A program made the position numbers and the translations under genes. DNA of 64,000 bases from Ligustrum vulgare (lineage: Eukaryota > Streptophyta > Magnoliopsida > Lamiales > Oleaceae). The notes below the pieces were generated by a model. The model made no database searches and was not told where the DNA came from. It saw only the letters and a list, made by a program, of their open reading frames with translations. Location: positions 15,809,352 through 15,873,351 of the forward strand of contig OY743171.1 in NCBI GenBank assembly GCA_963555705.1. The letters run 5' to 3'. Positions 19,469-32,900 of this stretch are shown here, one piece after another; the stretch's first letter is position 1, and each line of letters opens with the position of its first letter.

Positions 19469-20640
19469 TGTCAAGGACTGCAGCTATTACTTAGCCTCTT
19501 GACTCTCTTGTAGCCACAGTTTGCCCAATTTTGGCTAGGGATGGAAACAAGGCCGGGCGAGGTCAGCTCGGCGTGCCCCATGCCCCACCTCGTCTCGGAT
19601 AATTTGCCCTGCATCCACCCCATGCCCTGCTTAAAGGTGGGGCGGGTCAAAGCGGGGCAAGGCGTAGGGCGGGGCAGGTCGACAAATCGCTCCATTTAGT
19701 AAACTATTCTTATTAGTGGGATGATGCGAGTTTCATAAAACTAATCTATTTTGAATCAAAACCAAATAACAAGCTTCACATAGACACAAAAGGGTCCCTA
19801 CTTAATGGTAAAATTAGTTGTTGCCATTATACACTGAATCAATAAAATTGCTTGAAGAAAGTAATTAGTCATCTACATTGCAGTTTTTCTTGCTTTAACT
19901 AACAATATTGGATTTGAGAGATATATAGTAAACTACACTATACTAAAGAAGACTGAATTATTTTCTTTACGATATTGACTTATTTTTTTTGATCTTTCTT
20001 GTTTGCCTTATGCTTCCATAATTCATTTCTATGTTCAAAGTCATTCCACCGAATGAACAATTTTGTCTTACCATTCACTAAAAATGGAGGAAATGCAGAA
20101 TAAAATAAAGATTGAGAATAAAAATAGTGAATGATTCGTTAATTTTCACACGGCATTGATTTATTAATTAGTCAAGTATACCTTTTTTTTTAAATGGAGA
20201 ACATGGTGGGGTGGGGCGAAATAGGGCGAGGCAGGGAAAAATAATCACTGCCCCATTTAGATCGGGGCAGAGCTTTTTTGCCTCGTATCCGTGCCCACGG
20301 ACCCTTTTATGTGGGGGCGGTTTTGCCATCTCTGACTTTGGTCGCACTTTGAAAATATTTTTGTAATTTTTGTAATTTCCTTTTAATTGTAAAAAAATTA
20401 TTATGATTTTTCAGCTTTTTAATGTCTACTTCAGTCACTGAGGTTTTTTCTTCGAAAACTATTGTAGGGGGTAATAGAATTTAGAATTTTCAAACTTTTG
20501 GTGTCCACCCCCTGTACAATAATTGCTGCTTTCATCAATCAATGTAATTTACTATGTTCTACAATTAAATTTCAATGCATTCAAATTCTCTCTTAGTTTT
20601 ATTCAATTTGTAATCAAATTTTCTTTCGTCTCGGAACAAG
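19469..20640 (+). repeat. Second LTR copy with a hAT insertion
   Basis: Same TGTCAAGGACTGCAGC start. The LTR is split by the hAT element at 19536-20334, then resumes with the sequence seen at 19170-19390. The exact 3' end is not clear; similarity to the first copy ends near 20545. Confidence 0.65.
19536..20334. mobile_element. Non-autonomous hAT-type element
   Basis: Terminal inverted repeats TAGGGATGGAAAC and (complement) CAGAGATGGCAAAAC, GC-rich subterminal tracts rich in GGGGCGGGGC-like motifs on both ends, and an imperfect 8-bp target duplication (ATTTTGGC at 19528-19535, ACTTTGGT at 20335-20342). About 799 bases, no transposase ORF. Confidence 0.75.
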
Positions 20641-22499
20641 CGAGAAAAGGCGGAAGGTAGTCTAACGAAGCAGACTACTGCTGCACGGTGCCCCTTTCTG
20701 TACTAAGAAGAAAGATGCCCTGTGAAACTTGGCCTATGTCAGTGTTGGATCATTAAGTCACGTAGGGCTCAATTTCTATTAGGGTTATCTTGAAGAAGAA
20801 AACCCCCACTAGCAGAAGAATTCTCCTTGATAGAAAGATAATTCCCACAAAGGACTATACATACATACATACATATATACATACATACAATGTATATATT
20901 TTTTTTCCCCTAGAACAAGGAGACTAAAATTAACCCCTATAAATAGGGATACCTCACAATGTTGTTGACTTGGACATTAAAATAATATTAAAATATATTT
21001 AAAAAATATAAAAAATACAAAACTCGGGTCAAAATAGGGTCCGGGTCGATCGGGTTTCTTGTATCGACCAGATCGTTGATCGAGTTTGACTGAACATGGT
21101 TTTAGGTGTCATCGGTCCGATATTTTGGCTCTAGTGGCAATTTTTCTTGTTGACCCATATTTTCACACTTATATTACCCTTTTATTACGTATTCATATAC
21201 CTGATTGGCAATGAGAACATTTCTCGAAGCCTTTTTTGTAGATATTGGAAGACATTGATCAAGTTTACAACATCAAAACATACATCTTCATTAGAATTCA
21301 GTTTCGTATTTTTTGTAGCAACACAAAGAAACAAAATTGTAAAATGAAGTAAAAGTTTAGAATAGAGTTTGCAATTTAGCTCCGTTGATAAGATAAAACC
21401 AAATTATCAAATGAGAAAGGTAAACCATAACCTATCTTTGATACATATTTAAAGCTTATTTTTCTCGAAGCTTACCTTCAATCACATATTCTTTCAATAA
21501 AATATTTTAAACGTAGATTTGTAATTTTTTTTCTATTTTTTAACCAAACTTTTTTATAAAAATATTATTTTTACAAAATTTGTTCTTAAAAATCTATATC
21601 ATAAATAAATGTCCTAAAGTGCTTCGCAAGATCTTCCCAAGTCTGTTTGACTAAAAGACTTGTATTTTATGAAAAACCTTTAGGTAAAGTTGCTCCTTTG
21701 GGAAAAAGAGGAAAAAATCTAGCTAGATTCTCCATATCCGTTTTTATCCTGTGACTATTTAGGATGAACTTTTCCCTATGGGTTAAGTTACAAACATAAG
21801 AAATAAACTATTTGGCAAAATTAAACGCCTAAATTGCACCGCAAATACAAAATTGTAACCCACCATTAGAATTAGAAGAAACATAAAAATTTCCCATATC
21901 CCACAACCAATAATGATGCATTTTCCCTCTCCTTCCGCGTAAAGACGAAAAGATGAAAAAAAATCCATAAAACATTCTAGGGTAAAAAAGAATAGCCTTA
22001 AAAGCTAAGAAAACGAGCACCACCTTAACCATCGAAAGGCTTAGGTGCGAAAGGCTTAGGTGCGAATAAGTCGGGGCATAAACCTTGAAAAATGATTCTT
22101 GAGTCATGAGTTTCAAGGTGCTTAATGAACAAGTGAACATCATAACACACTCACGCGGATGGGTGTTGATTGGAAATCGGTGTGGGCCCCCATTTACACA
22201 AGGTGGGTGGTGTTTTGATGGGTGTGAACCCACAAGTGGGTATGTTAATATGCCCACTCGTGAGCATAATAACATTTCTAGCTTAATGAAAGCCTTTTAA
22301 GTAGCACACATTGGGTTTGGAGTAGAAAATCATATATTAATGAACCTGTGACATTCAAAATCAGATTCAAGAAACAGACATGAACATGTATATTCAAGAA
22401 AACAGATCACCAAACCTTAATCTGGAACCTGGCAAACATATCTTACATTTAGGTCCATCCTACATAAATTAATCTACTAGTCGAGTATTTTTAGCACAA
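20641..22499. other. Intergenic spacer without a gene
   Basis: Holds a CATA/TACA microsatellite at about 20856-20890, a GGGTC/GATCG-rich patch at 21018-21110, short repeated words at 22039-22065 (GCGAAAGGCTTAGGT twice), and the presumed 3' flank of NF-YA. No ORF has recognisable similarity. Confidence 0.6.
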
Positions 22500-22521
22500 A
22501 ACCTCTAAAACTGAAATGACA

Positions 22522-22543
22522 GAGCCAAGGATGAATTGCCAGG
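22522..22543 (-). promoter_or_regulatory. miR169 target site in the NF-YA 3' UTR
   Basis: On the minus strand the site reads CCTGGCAATTCATCCTTGGC plus TC. From CAATTCATCCTTGGCT it is complementary to the conserved plant miR169 with one internal mismatch. It lies 30-50 bases past the stop codon, the standard place in plant NF-YA transcripts. Cleavage is established for the family and inferred here. Confidence 0.85.
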
Positions 22544-22572
22544 CTGCTGAGAGCCTTGCATGTTATGACTTC

Positions 22573-24861
22573 TCACCGGACAATGGAAGCATAATGCATA
22601 TTTCCGTAGGACACGAGGCCACTGCTGCCTTGCATGGAAACGGCCACATTGGGCTGGATACTCGAAAACTTGCTGCCCGGCTGTGAGAAAACAACATCAC
22701 CATTGCCGATCCTTGTACTTTCAATCGGAGTTCCATTCTTGTTAGCTTCACCATGAAGTGACGCTCCCGTACCCTGGGAGCTGGACGAATGAGTTGAGTC
22801 GGGGTGTTGAGGCTTCTTTGTGCTAAGAAAGCGTCCACCAGAACCTCTAACTCTGCTTAGTGCGTGAAGATGTCGAGACTCATGCAGATATGGCTGCATA
22901 AACTACTAAAAGAATGAGAAGTTAAACATTCAAATTCGCACCATGACAAGGAAGCCACTACTTACTTTCCTATTTTTAATGAGTTTGTTTTGTGCTTCGA
23001 GCTTCGCACGTGTCTGTCTCCTTCTGAGTATTCCATGATACTGTTTAGCATTGACATATATGGGACCATCCTCTGAAATATCAACAGGAAGTGGCACCCG
23101 AGTAGAGGCTGCCCCCATAAATTGGGGCTGAATCTGATCAAGAATTTCGAAAATAATGAAATATAAGCAGAACATCAATTGAAATCAAAACAAGATTTCC
23201 TGCTTTAATGTAAATGTTTGGAAAGAACATAAGTGCAAGAAAATGAAAATGAAAATTGCAAGGCCAAAAACTCAACAAACTTCAAGTTAAACAAGAAAAC
23301 AATTAGTAATTTAATACCGTGCCATTCAATGATGATTTCTAAAAATAAAACGAAACAGCAAATAATAACAATAAAAATTTCCACAAATTTATGATATAAT
23401 GCATTTACCACAGCATGAGGTCCATAGGTAGTGTATAACCCGCTGAGGTAGGGATCAGAGTACGCATAAGGAACCTGCATCAGCAGAAAGTTACCTTCAC
23501 TCGTGATTGTTACCGGCCTTTTTTTTTATTTTTATTTATAAAGGAAAAAAAAAAAAATTCATGTGGAAGCAGCAACTTGCCATTGATTGACTAATTTCGG
23601 CTTGTGAAGTGCCGATGAAAGAATCTCGACTGCCCAGAAATAAAGTCGGTACCACTTCTTGCCCATGTTTTCCATAGCTTTGATCATGCACTAAAACCGA
23701 TTGAAAGGGAAGCAGTAAGTTCTAAAACGAGCAAGTCTCTTAATTTGACATTAAAGTAAGTGTAACTTTCAAAACAAGCAACTTTCTTTAGTTAAAAGTA
23801 AGAAAAAAATAACAACAAAACATATTTCACATTTGAAACTAAAGTAACTTTTACCTTTTTACAAGCTCAACCAAACATGTCAGTAGGTAGCAAGAGTGAA
23901 AAATAGTGAAGATTGTTTGTAACTAACAAATGAAATATAAAAAAGAAAATTTGAAGCAAGTCAATACCACCAGAGTCCGGCGAAGCACGTTGATCCTGAG
24001 AACTTGTCTTTCCCATGGTAGCCACTTTGTGATAAGAGCCAGTTGATCGAGTCGAGGACAAGTGTTGTCCTTGGAGTTGAAAACTTAAACGATGAGAAGG
24101 ATATTCTACTTTGGAACAGAGATTTTTGGGTGATATCTCAGAGAACTTCTCGTGCAATTTCTGCCAAGATGAGCAATTTATAATGCAATTATTGCAAGTA
24201 TTAAACAGAAAGAAAACTGTTCAACAATAGTCTTGGATAAGTTCTGTGTGTACAGCCATTACTTAGTGAAGTAGCCAAATCCCGAGGCATAACTCATAAG
24301 CTTTGAACGCAACGAGAAACAATTTTCAGTTCACATTAGGCATTAGCTACTTGAGAAAAAGATAACATGAATACATTTGGTTGCATTGATCATTTTTAAG
24401 ATAGAGTTTATATAGGGGAGTGTAAACTGGCATTTATGAATCAATTCGAGGAATGACAAGAATAGAATGTTACATGAAATCGAATTTCCCGAGGCACAAA
24501 TTACACAAAATAGTGAAACATTATTACCAATTTAACCCGTGTCTAACATTCTCCAGATGAAAACAGAAAAAAGGTCGTCATAGAAAAACTTAGAACAAAA
24601 CTCCCTTTCGTTTCCTAATAATGAAGTTGCTGATTGAGCAATCATCCCTCCTAAAGAAAAGGGGAAGGGAATAGAAAAGCCAAAACTGAGCAAACAAAAT
24701 GTACTACTATGTTGTAGAATGTAGATTACTCCAAATAAAATAAAATCATTGGCTATGGCATTTTCACGCTTCAATATCCAAGCCAACATTTATCAGATGA
24801 AAATTGACATTTCTGAGCACCTCGCAACTTGTACTAACTAGAAGTCCAATTATCCAGTCAT

Positions 24862-24896
<35 letters not shown>

Positions 24897-25453
24897 CCAT
24901 TGCAACAAAGGATTCGAGTGTATACAATCAAAAATCCACAGGACCACAGGATATCATCTCTATGATATAAACTATCAATCTACTCGAGCAAACCAAAAGC
25001 AATGTCTAAACAATGAACTATTACATTTCAAGTATCTGGAAGTCACCAAAGCAAAAATCGAATAAAGCAGCAAAAAAAATCCCGAACACCAAAACGGGCA
25101 GAAACCACTCAAATTTAGCTTAATAGATTATTAAACACAACACAATTGATTCAATTAAGAAGCTGGTGAATTTTCTGTTTAATATGCGACCTTACAATTA
25201 ATGAAGTAATCACCTAACAAGAACTGATTACCTACTCAAATAGATCATCTTTGGCTTAGAATGGGGTTAACTTCAAAAAGTCTAAAGAGAAAATGAAATC
25301 TCGACAGCCAAACAAAACTGTACAAAGGGTTCATGGATACCAAAAATTTCTATCCATCTTGCCCGAAACAAAAAAATCCTACACAAGAAAACTAAAGAGT
25401 TAGCTTTAAATTAATGCCTAGTAAATAAAAAATAAAATTACCTCAATACACAT
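22573..25453 (-). CDS. NF-YA: NF-YA subunit of the CCAAT-binding factor NF-Y (six coding exons)
   Basis: Coding exons on the minus strand are 25453-25442, 24160-23968, 23690-23581, 23474-23409, 23133-22966 and 22893-22573, giving about 289 aa. The core is complete: subunit-association helix YVNAKQYHGILRRRQTRAK then PYLHESRHLHAL and the DNA-binding RGSGGRF. Upstream pieces typical of the family are LSFQLQGQ, KHGQEVVP, GTSQAEISQSM and PYLSGLYTTYG. NF-YA inserts into the NF-YB/NF-YC dimer in the nucleus and contacts CCAAT. One residue is odd: S where R or K is usual (HALSRVRG). The start ATG at 25451-25453 is chosen because its exon ends at a GTAAT donor in the right phase; a longer start at 25639 stays open in frame. 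Intron 3 has a GC donor. An NF-YA3/8-like type is likely. Confidence 0.88.
23475..23580 (-). other. Probable GC-AG intron of NF-YA
   Basis: Exon 3 ends QSM at 23581 and the intron begins GCAAGT (23580-23575), the consensus of the rare GC donor class. It ends TGATGCAG at 23475 and exon 4 starts VPYAYSD. No GT donor keeps the frame at this spot. Confidence 0.6.
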
Positions 25454-26160
25454 AATTCTTTCTTCCCCATTGAGGATGTAAAAGAGGAACTTCGTAGTAT
25501 TCAAAGCAAAAGAAAGAAAAATACGCAGAAAATCACAAATTAAAAGCACAGTCCAATCTAAATGCAAGCGTTGTCTCCCAACACTATAAGGAACAAGGCA
25601 TTTTGCCTCTGTGAGACTAGGCGGCGGGATTTGAGGCATAAATTATAATCCTCGAACAACAGTGAGCTGTACATCATCATGTTCAAACTCCACATGCTTT
25701 CGAGAATCTTCAATTAAAATTAAATTTATTGAATTAAGTAAGAGAATCAAAACCCATAATCCCATATCCTAAGATTTAATTTACCATAGAAAAAAAAAAT
25801 GAAAAAAACAAATTTATATCTGAAAAGTTACTCAAAAGTTCGTCCCCAGTATACAGAATTACCAGTAGCATACCATACGAACCTCAAACCCCACATGCAA
25901 TCAAGAATCCAAAGCTAGATGCATATAATGAACAAATTCCGCAAACCAAAAATATGGATAGAAATTATACAACACAGGCCTACAAATTCATGTGTATGTA
26001 AGTATCTCTCTGTGTATATTGTATAGCTAGTTAAGGAAATGAGAGAGGGACCTTTGGGATCTGCTGCCAAGAATTGGAGAAACAAAGAACCCAACTGTAG
26101 GGATGAAACTGGGCATGTCCCCTCCCTTGACACTCCCCTTAAAACTAGTCAAGTCTCTCT
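25454..26160 (-). other. Probable 5' leader and promoter region of NF-YA
   Basis: The exon containing the start stays open upstream to an ATG at 25639, with more ATGs at about 25660-25690 that could act as upstream ORFs. AGTTGGGTTC and CTTGGCAGCAGATCCCAAAG-like GC-richer sequence at 26040-26160 suggests a transcribed first exon there. Exon borders cannot be set from sequence alone. Confidence 0.35.
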
Positions 26161-28139
26161 CTAAAAAGAAGTCTTTGCTACTTCTAAAATTGAATAATTT
26201 TAATTTTACATTTTTAATTGATATTTTTATGTGATATTCAAATATATATTAAATGATGTAAATAACTATTTCATCATTTATTTTTTCATCACTTAATATG
26301 TGTGCACCATATTAAAATATTACTTAAAAATATCAATTAAAAGCGTCTCACTAAAATTAACCTCTAAAATTTTCAAAACTAAACAAAAGTTTTAATCCCT
26401 ATTTGATATTAATTAAAATCTAGATCTTAATTTACCTCAAAGTTAATAATCAATCCAAATAATTTATTTCATGTGTCTTACAATTTTAAAATTATATATC
26501 TCATCAAATTTTATCAAAATCTTTTAACAATATAATTTTAACTTTCACCAAATATGAGTAAAAGACACTACCACCAACCTCAGCATCATTAATTGCATCA
26601 TATATGTATTTACGTACACGTGTAAGTATATATTTTGTCATGTAGCACTTCAAAATCTCCTTCCTATTCCATGCCAAAAAATAAAAAGTAAAAAAAATCT
26701 CCTTCCTATCCCAAGTGGGACCCACAAGAAGCTCATTCAATGCAATGGGTAGTGTGCAAGAGGAGTGAGTGAACATTTTTTATTTTTTTTATTGAAAACC
26801 ATCCTACTTGAGCCAGAATTGGACCGATAGACGTAGTCATATATGGTTGAAATTAAAATTATATTTTTAATAAATTTTAATAAAAATTGATGAAAAATGT
26901 AATTGAAAAATTGTGAATTACATATTTATATATGATTGAAATTATTTGTTAAATTTAATTTAAATTAAAATATGAATTAAAATTTATACCAAATTGAAGC
27001 ATATTTTATTATGTAGCGCTCCGCTTCCTCAAAAATACTCGGTATGATCCAAGATGGGACCAAACAAGCTTATTTTGTTCAGTAGCACTTGACTTTTCCT
27101 TTCAATCCAAGTGGGACTCACAAGAAGCTCCATCCCACGCCTAGTGGGGCTTGGTGGGGTAGAGTTTTGACATTTTCTGCCACTGCAGTGTTTGAGTGTA
27201 GAAGTTATGCTTAGCCGCCGTTTCACTATGCAAAGTACTGATTTGTTGAAAAATCTGTGTTTAAAAAAATATTGAAAGTTTGGATTAAGCCTATGTTAGG
27301 TAAAAATCATTTATATATAAACGATCACATGACACAATATCATTGATCAATTTTTATAAAAAAAATCAATATTTTTAACTGGTCAAAGATTTACCCCTAC
27401 AATTTTTAACTTTAAAAAAAATAAAATAAAAAAAATGGACCAACAAAATATTTACACGTCGTTATCTATAAATAATTATTTATACACGATTTTCCAAACA
27501 GAGGGTAAAAGATTGATTTTAAAAAAAAGATCAAGATGCAACATTTATAAATATGTGATAGTCAATGTCTTTTTACTATATATTCAATTGTTATAATTAA
27601 TAAATTATATATAATTTTACTCACCAAACCCATAAGCAATGTAGGAAAAATATTAAAATTTTACTATATATATTAATTTTTATTTTTTTGTACAACCCAT
27701 AAAGAAACACAAGAAAATCAAGACGCTCCACTACTATTTTTCTTCACAAAATTCTCTAGCCAACATGACTCAACAAAAGAGAAAAATACATGTATTTATA
27801 GAAATGTGCTTCGAATATTTCTCCTAAATTTACTTCATGGTCAACAATTCAATTCGACTTGGAGAAATTCTTTCATTGGTCAAGTAGGTAATCCAACTAG
27901 TACATGCCACCTCTAACAATTTGCCTCTAGTTTAGTTCCACTAGGACACGCAATCAATTGTCAATGTCATAATTGTTTCTCCATTAGAACTTCAATCCTA
28001 TTCAGTATAAGCAAAAGGCTACGTACGCGAGGCTAGACGCGAATGACAACGGTGCATTAAGGAATGTCTATTCAACCGGAGAATTTGGGTAGAAAGACCC
28101 AACAAAAGGAGATTTCCAGCATTCTTTTACTTTTTCAAG
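26161..28139. other. AT-rich intergenic region
   Basis: No gene seen. Two stretches (26670-26770 and 27090-27180) share CCAAGTGGGA, CACAAGAAGCTC and nearby words, so they look like two copies of an old dispersed repeat. 27290-27490 contains TATAAACGATCACATGACAC and a similar TCTATAAATAATTATTTATA block. Confidence 0.5.
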
Positions 28140-29620
28140 GAACTTATCATATTTGCACCTCATAAACAGAAATCTAAATATCTGGATCTGCTTTGAGATG
28201 TTTGGCAACATAGAAGCATAAGATTATGATCACATGTATCTCTACTAAGGATGACAGGGAAGAATCCTGTAAATTTAGTTATCCATTGAGAATTAGCAAG
28301 GAGCCTATAAAGTAAAATGACTTCTCAGCTGTATTAACTTCATCCACTCTACAAGCCAACAACATTTCATTAAAGTCCTCCATGGATCTAGGATTATGAG
28401 GATTAGTCTGAAGTTGCTCCTTATCTTCAAGCAGAGTACGTTCAATCTCGTTCTTCCAGAAGACCCAAATCTTTCCATTTGATTAGAATAAAATTCATGA
28501 ATTTTAGAACTATCAACAATAGGCTCAGCAATTCTAGTAACATCAATCTGATGTATATGTATAAGCATTTTCAACCTCTTGAGAGAGTTTGTAATCCCTC
28601 TTAGCTTCCAAATAATGACATTCTAAGCTTCATGGGGGGGGGGGGGTTTATGAATGAGATGACAGGCTTTGAAGCTTTAATATTTTCCTCTTTTAGTCTG
28701 CAATTATCTTCTTTCTCCTTGCCTTCATGCCCTACTATCATCAATTCTGGGAGTGGAATTGCTTCTCTTCATTGAAGAAGTGGATCCAGCTATCCTATGT
28801 TCCTCTTCACTAGCCAACCTTGTTACTCCTAAACCACAAATATGTGATCAATAGGGATAGAAATATCATTTTGTTCTTTAGGATTGATTTGAATTTCCTC
28901 ATTCACCCTTAACAAATCAGATTCTTCATCATTGGAATCCTTTAGACAATCAAAATAACCACTGTTAGAGTCTTCTTTGGCTAAACTCTCCTGCATTTCA
29001 TCTTTATCAGTCCCCTTCATACTTGTGTCCCTATTTTTGATTTGGAATTTTCTCCATGATTTAGTTGCCTGATTTTTTATTTTTTTTCCCAGAAAGAGTT
29101 ATCGACCTCTGGCCTAAGTGGTTGCAAAAAGTGCAGTATTTGGGTAACTCCTCATATACAATTGGTTGCCAAATAACAAATTGGTCATTAGCAATTCTTA
29201 TCTTCCAAGTTTAGGTTTCTTAACATCAATTTCTTCACAAAATTTGGCAAGATTAGTTCTTGATCTTGTAGCAGTAGATTCATCCAATTTCAGAGGGGTT
29301 CCTATTGCAGATGCTATTGAAAACAAAATGGCTTTATCATAAAAAATCACAGTCAGTCTGTGCAGTGCAATCCAGATTTGGACTATGCAGATGGATCAAA
29401 GTAACAAGTGTATTTCAATGTTCTGATAGGACAGCCTTTGATGTACCAAATACCTTTTTGAAATAAAAGAACACAATCCACAAAATAGTATGCACGAGGG
29501 ATCCAAATAAGCCTCCAAGATACAATGGAATTGAAGTTTTGTTTGATGAAGAACGCGCAATATCCGACAACAAACCTGAACACAAAGATGATAATAAATA
29601 CACAAGAGAATCTAGTATTC
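28140..29620 (-). pseudogene. Decayed LINE: DUF4283-like ORF1 region, zinc knuckle and endonuclease start
   Basis: Read with frame changes on the minus strand: GIWYIKGCPIRTLKY, LFSIASAIGTPLKLDESTA, RSRTNLAKFC (DUF4283 layout), LPKYCTFCNHLGQ (knuckle start), an acidic linker (DSNDEESDLL), then NVIIWKLRGI and MEDFNEMLLACR, matching the first motifs of the APE-type endonuclease of plant L1-like LINEs. The RT is missing. Several frameshifts and stops are present, and a poly-G run (about 28634-28647) lies inside. The 5' end is cut off near the copia insertion after 29640. Confidence 0.65.
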
Positions 29621-29639
29621 AAATCTGCAGTAATTAAAT

Positions 29640-29982
29640 ACTAGAAGTTTTTATGCAAGAGAACATATGAACTTTTATGCAAGAATATAAAGCAAGTAGA
29701 GAAGGGAGGAGGAAATTCAAGTGTATTGAATCATCCAACATTGAACCTTTTATATAGAGCATTAAGAAGTGTATTGTCAATAGATACAACCTTTACAAGT
29801 GATACAATTCTTCATCTTTTCATGAAAAGCTATGTATAATACAAAAGGTACAAGAAAAATCAATTTGAAATTCTGCCCAACAGTCATTTTAGACAACCAA
29901 GCGATCGTTTGGTTATACATCAAGCGATCGCTTGCTTTAAAGTTTCCTGAATATTTAGTAAAGATGTGTTACATATGATCGC
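29640..29982 (+). other. Presumed 5' flank or LTR of the decayed copia element
   Basis: No second LTR copy can be matched in the window. TTTATATAGAGCATTAAGAA near 29750 looks TATA-like. AAGCGATCG occurs three times with variants at 29900-29985. Confidence 0.35.
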
Positions 29983-32900
29983 TTGGTTTTAAACCCATGC
30001 GCTCACTTGGGCAAATTTTCGACACTGAAATTTTCATTCCATCTTTCTTCTTTTCAACCACCATTGCATGCTATGATTCATTTAAAAAATTCCTCCAACA
30101 CAGTCTCGCCTAACCCCACCTTTGCCTTGTGGATTATGCAAGATCAATTGCTATTGAACGCAATCATTAGCTCATTATCTCCCAACATAATCCCCTTTGT
30201 TGCTTCATCTGAATCTGCAAAGGAAGCATGGACAACACTAGCAAATACTTATGCCAAACCCTCACGCAGCGAGCCAACTTGCTGGGATTCAAAAAGGGAC
30301 GAACTTTATTACCGAGTATCTACAACTAATTAAAGGCATGGCCAATGAGTTAGCACTGATGGACACGCATATTCACACAGAAGACCCAGCAATAAAAATT
30401 CTGGATGGGTTGCCAAATGATTACAACCCTATAGCCGCAGCAGTCAGGGCAAGAGACTCTCCTATCTATTTTGATGAGCTTAATGGGAAGCTTATCAACT
30501 TTGAATCTCATCTCTCTCATGAAGCAACAAAGACATCCACACCCACTAGTGCCTACGACACATCCAAACCTCCATCCAACAATTTTCGGCCAAACAAGAA
30601 ATCTAATAATCATTAGAATCAGTCCAATAATTCCACATCACATCAGGCGACCTACTTCCAGCAAAAATCAACAAACCAGCATCCTTCAAACTCCAATTAT
30701 ATGCCTCAGCCTTATCGAGGTACATGCTAACTATGTTCTCAACAAGGGAATTCAGCCAATCACTGCCCTTATTACTCTTATATACCTACAGGAGATGGTT
30801 CTTCTCATCCATCGAGATCTCTTGTGCCTCCTCAATTTTGGTCAGGAACCCATACTGCAATTCACTCATCATAATCATCATCATCACCCTCTTGGATCAT
30901 TGATTCGGGCGTGACTCATCATGTTACTTCAGATTTTGAAAATCTTTCCATGAACTCAAGCTATGGCAACTCTGATGGCATTCAAATAGGAGATAGGTGG
31001 CTCTTCCTATTACTCACTCAGGTTCGGCACTTTTACATACCCCAACTCATAAACTTCATCTTGATGATGTTCTTTGTGTACCATCAATGTCTAAAAACTT
31101 ATTATCCATTTCCAAACTTTGTAACTCTAACCAAGTATCTGTTGAATTCTTCCCATCCTCTTATCATGCGAAGGATATTAGCACGGGGGCACCAATCTTG
31201 GACTGCCAGAGTAGGAATAGGATTTATGAATTCCTAGCACCCTCAGCTCACAAATTGCCCTTATTAGCCTTTGCTGCTATAAAGGCCTCCTCCCTAGTAT
31301 GGCATCACCGCCTTGGTCATTCGTCATCTTCTATTTTTCAGTTTTTAGTCTAGTTTGTTAGTTTACCTGTGTCTCAAGAACAATTCTCCTACTATAATTC
31401 GTGTCTTTGTCAAAAATAGCACAAATTACCAGAAATACTTTTTTTTGATGTTTGGTCATCTCCTTTACCTTCTCGTGATAATAACAAATATTATGTTGTT
31501 TTTATTGATCACTACTCCAAGTATGTATGGCTATATCCACTCAAAATAAATAAATAAAATCCGATATGCTCTCTATCTTTACAACCTTTAAACTGCTCAT
31601 TGAAAAGAAATTTCACAAACAGATACAAACTCTATACACAGAAAATGGGGGAGAATATATTGGTTTAGCCCCTTCTCTCTCGACATGGAATCTCACACTT
31701 AATATCACCACCTCATACTCCTCAACATAATGGTTTTACCGAAAGTTGACATCGTCATATTGTTGAAATTGGACTTGCTCTTCTTCACCATTCGTCTGTA
31801 CCCGTTAAGTTATGGGATAATGCTTTTTGTATAGCCACATATTTAATTAATAGGTTACCTACTCGGCTACTCCAGGTCTACACATGAAATCCCCTTTTGA
31901 AGTTTTGTTTCACTCGACTCCTAGCTATGCTAAACTTTGCACCTTTGGTTGCCTATGCTACCCCTGGTTGAGACCCTACTCCTCTCATAAGATTGAGTCT
32001 TGTTCTCGGCCTCGTGTGTTTTTAGCCTACTCAACTACTCAAAATGCATACCTGTGTCTAGATAAAACCTCCTGGCGTGTCTATGTGTCTCGACACGTCC
32101 AATTCGTCGAAACTATTTTTCGTTTTGGTTAACCAACTGCACATGACCCTACTTCCCAACTCCATTATGACTTCCATAGCTCTCCAACTCCATCTCATGT
32201 TTCCATACAGCCACCATCTATCTCCACTGTGCTGGACTCTCATGGTGCTTCTTCTATCACTGCTCGGCCAAATGAGGTGCCCCTCGCTGCTGGATCCTCA
32301 CCAACCTTGCATGTTGCATGCTCCTCTTCACTGCTCTCGCAATACCAAACTCTTCCTCATAGCCCTCGGCTACACAACTTCTCCCCGCATGTATCCCAGC
32401 CTCTGCTTCCAGCTCTATCTCCCAGCTCGCTACTACAAACATCTTGACTTAATCCCTGGCTTCACCTCCCATCCAGCATCCCTATAACACCCATGCCAAG
32501 AACCACATCTCTAAGCCTAATCCCAAATATGGTCTCTCCACTATTCTTCCTCACAACCCACACTTTGAATCGACATCTATTACCCAGGCTCTTAAACTAC
32601 CTCATTGGCGTCGTGCTATGGAAATTGATTACCAAGCTCTCCTATATAATAATACTTGGACCCTTGTGCCTCGTCAATCTTCCCAGAATTTGGTTGGCTG
32701 TAAATGGGTGTTTCGTGTCAAAAGAAAATTTAACGGTTCTATTGATCGATACAAGGCTCGTCTCGTGGCCAAAAGTTTTCATCAGAGGCCTGGTCATGAT
32801 TATTCTAAGACTTTCAGCCCAGTTGTTAAGCCTGTCACTATCAGACTTGTTCTTAGTCTTGTTGTCATGTACAAGTGGCCTCTCCGTTAGCTTGATATTA

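Noticed and set aside
22563..22838. 91-aa ORF overlapping the last NF-YA exon
   Set aside because: A different frame of the same exon; the NF-YA frame carries the conserved DNA-binding block.
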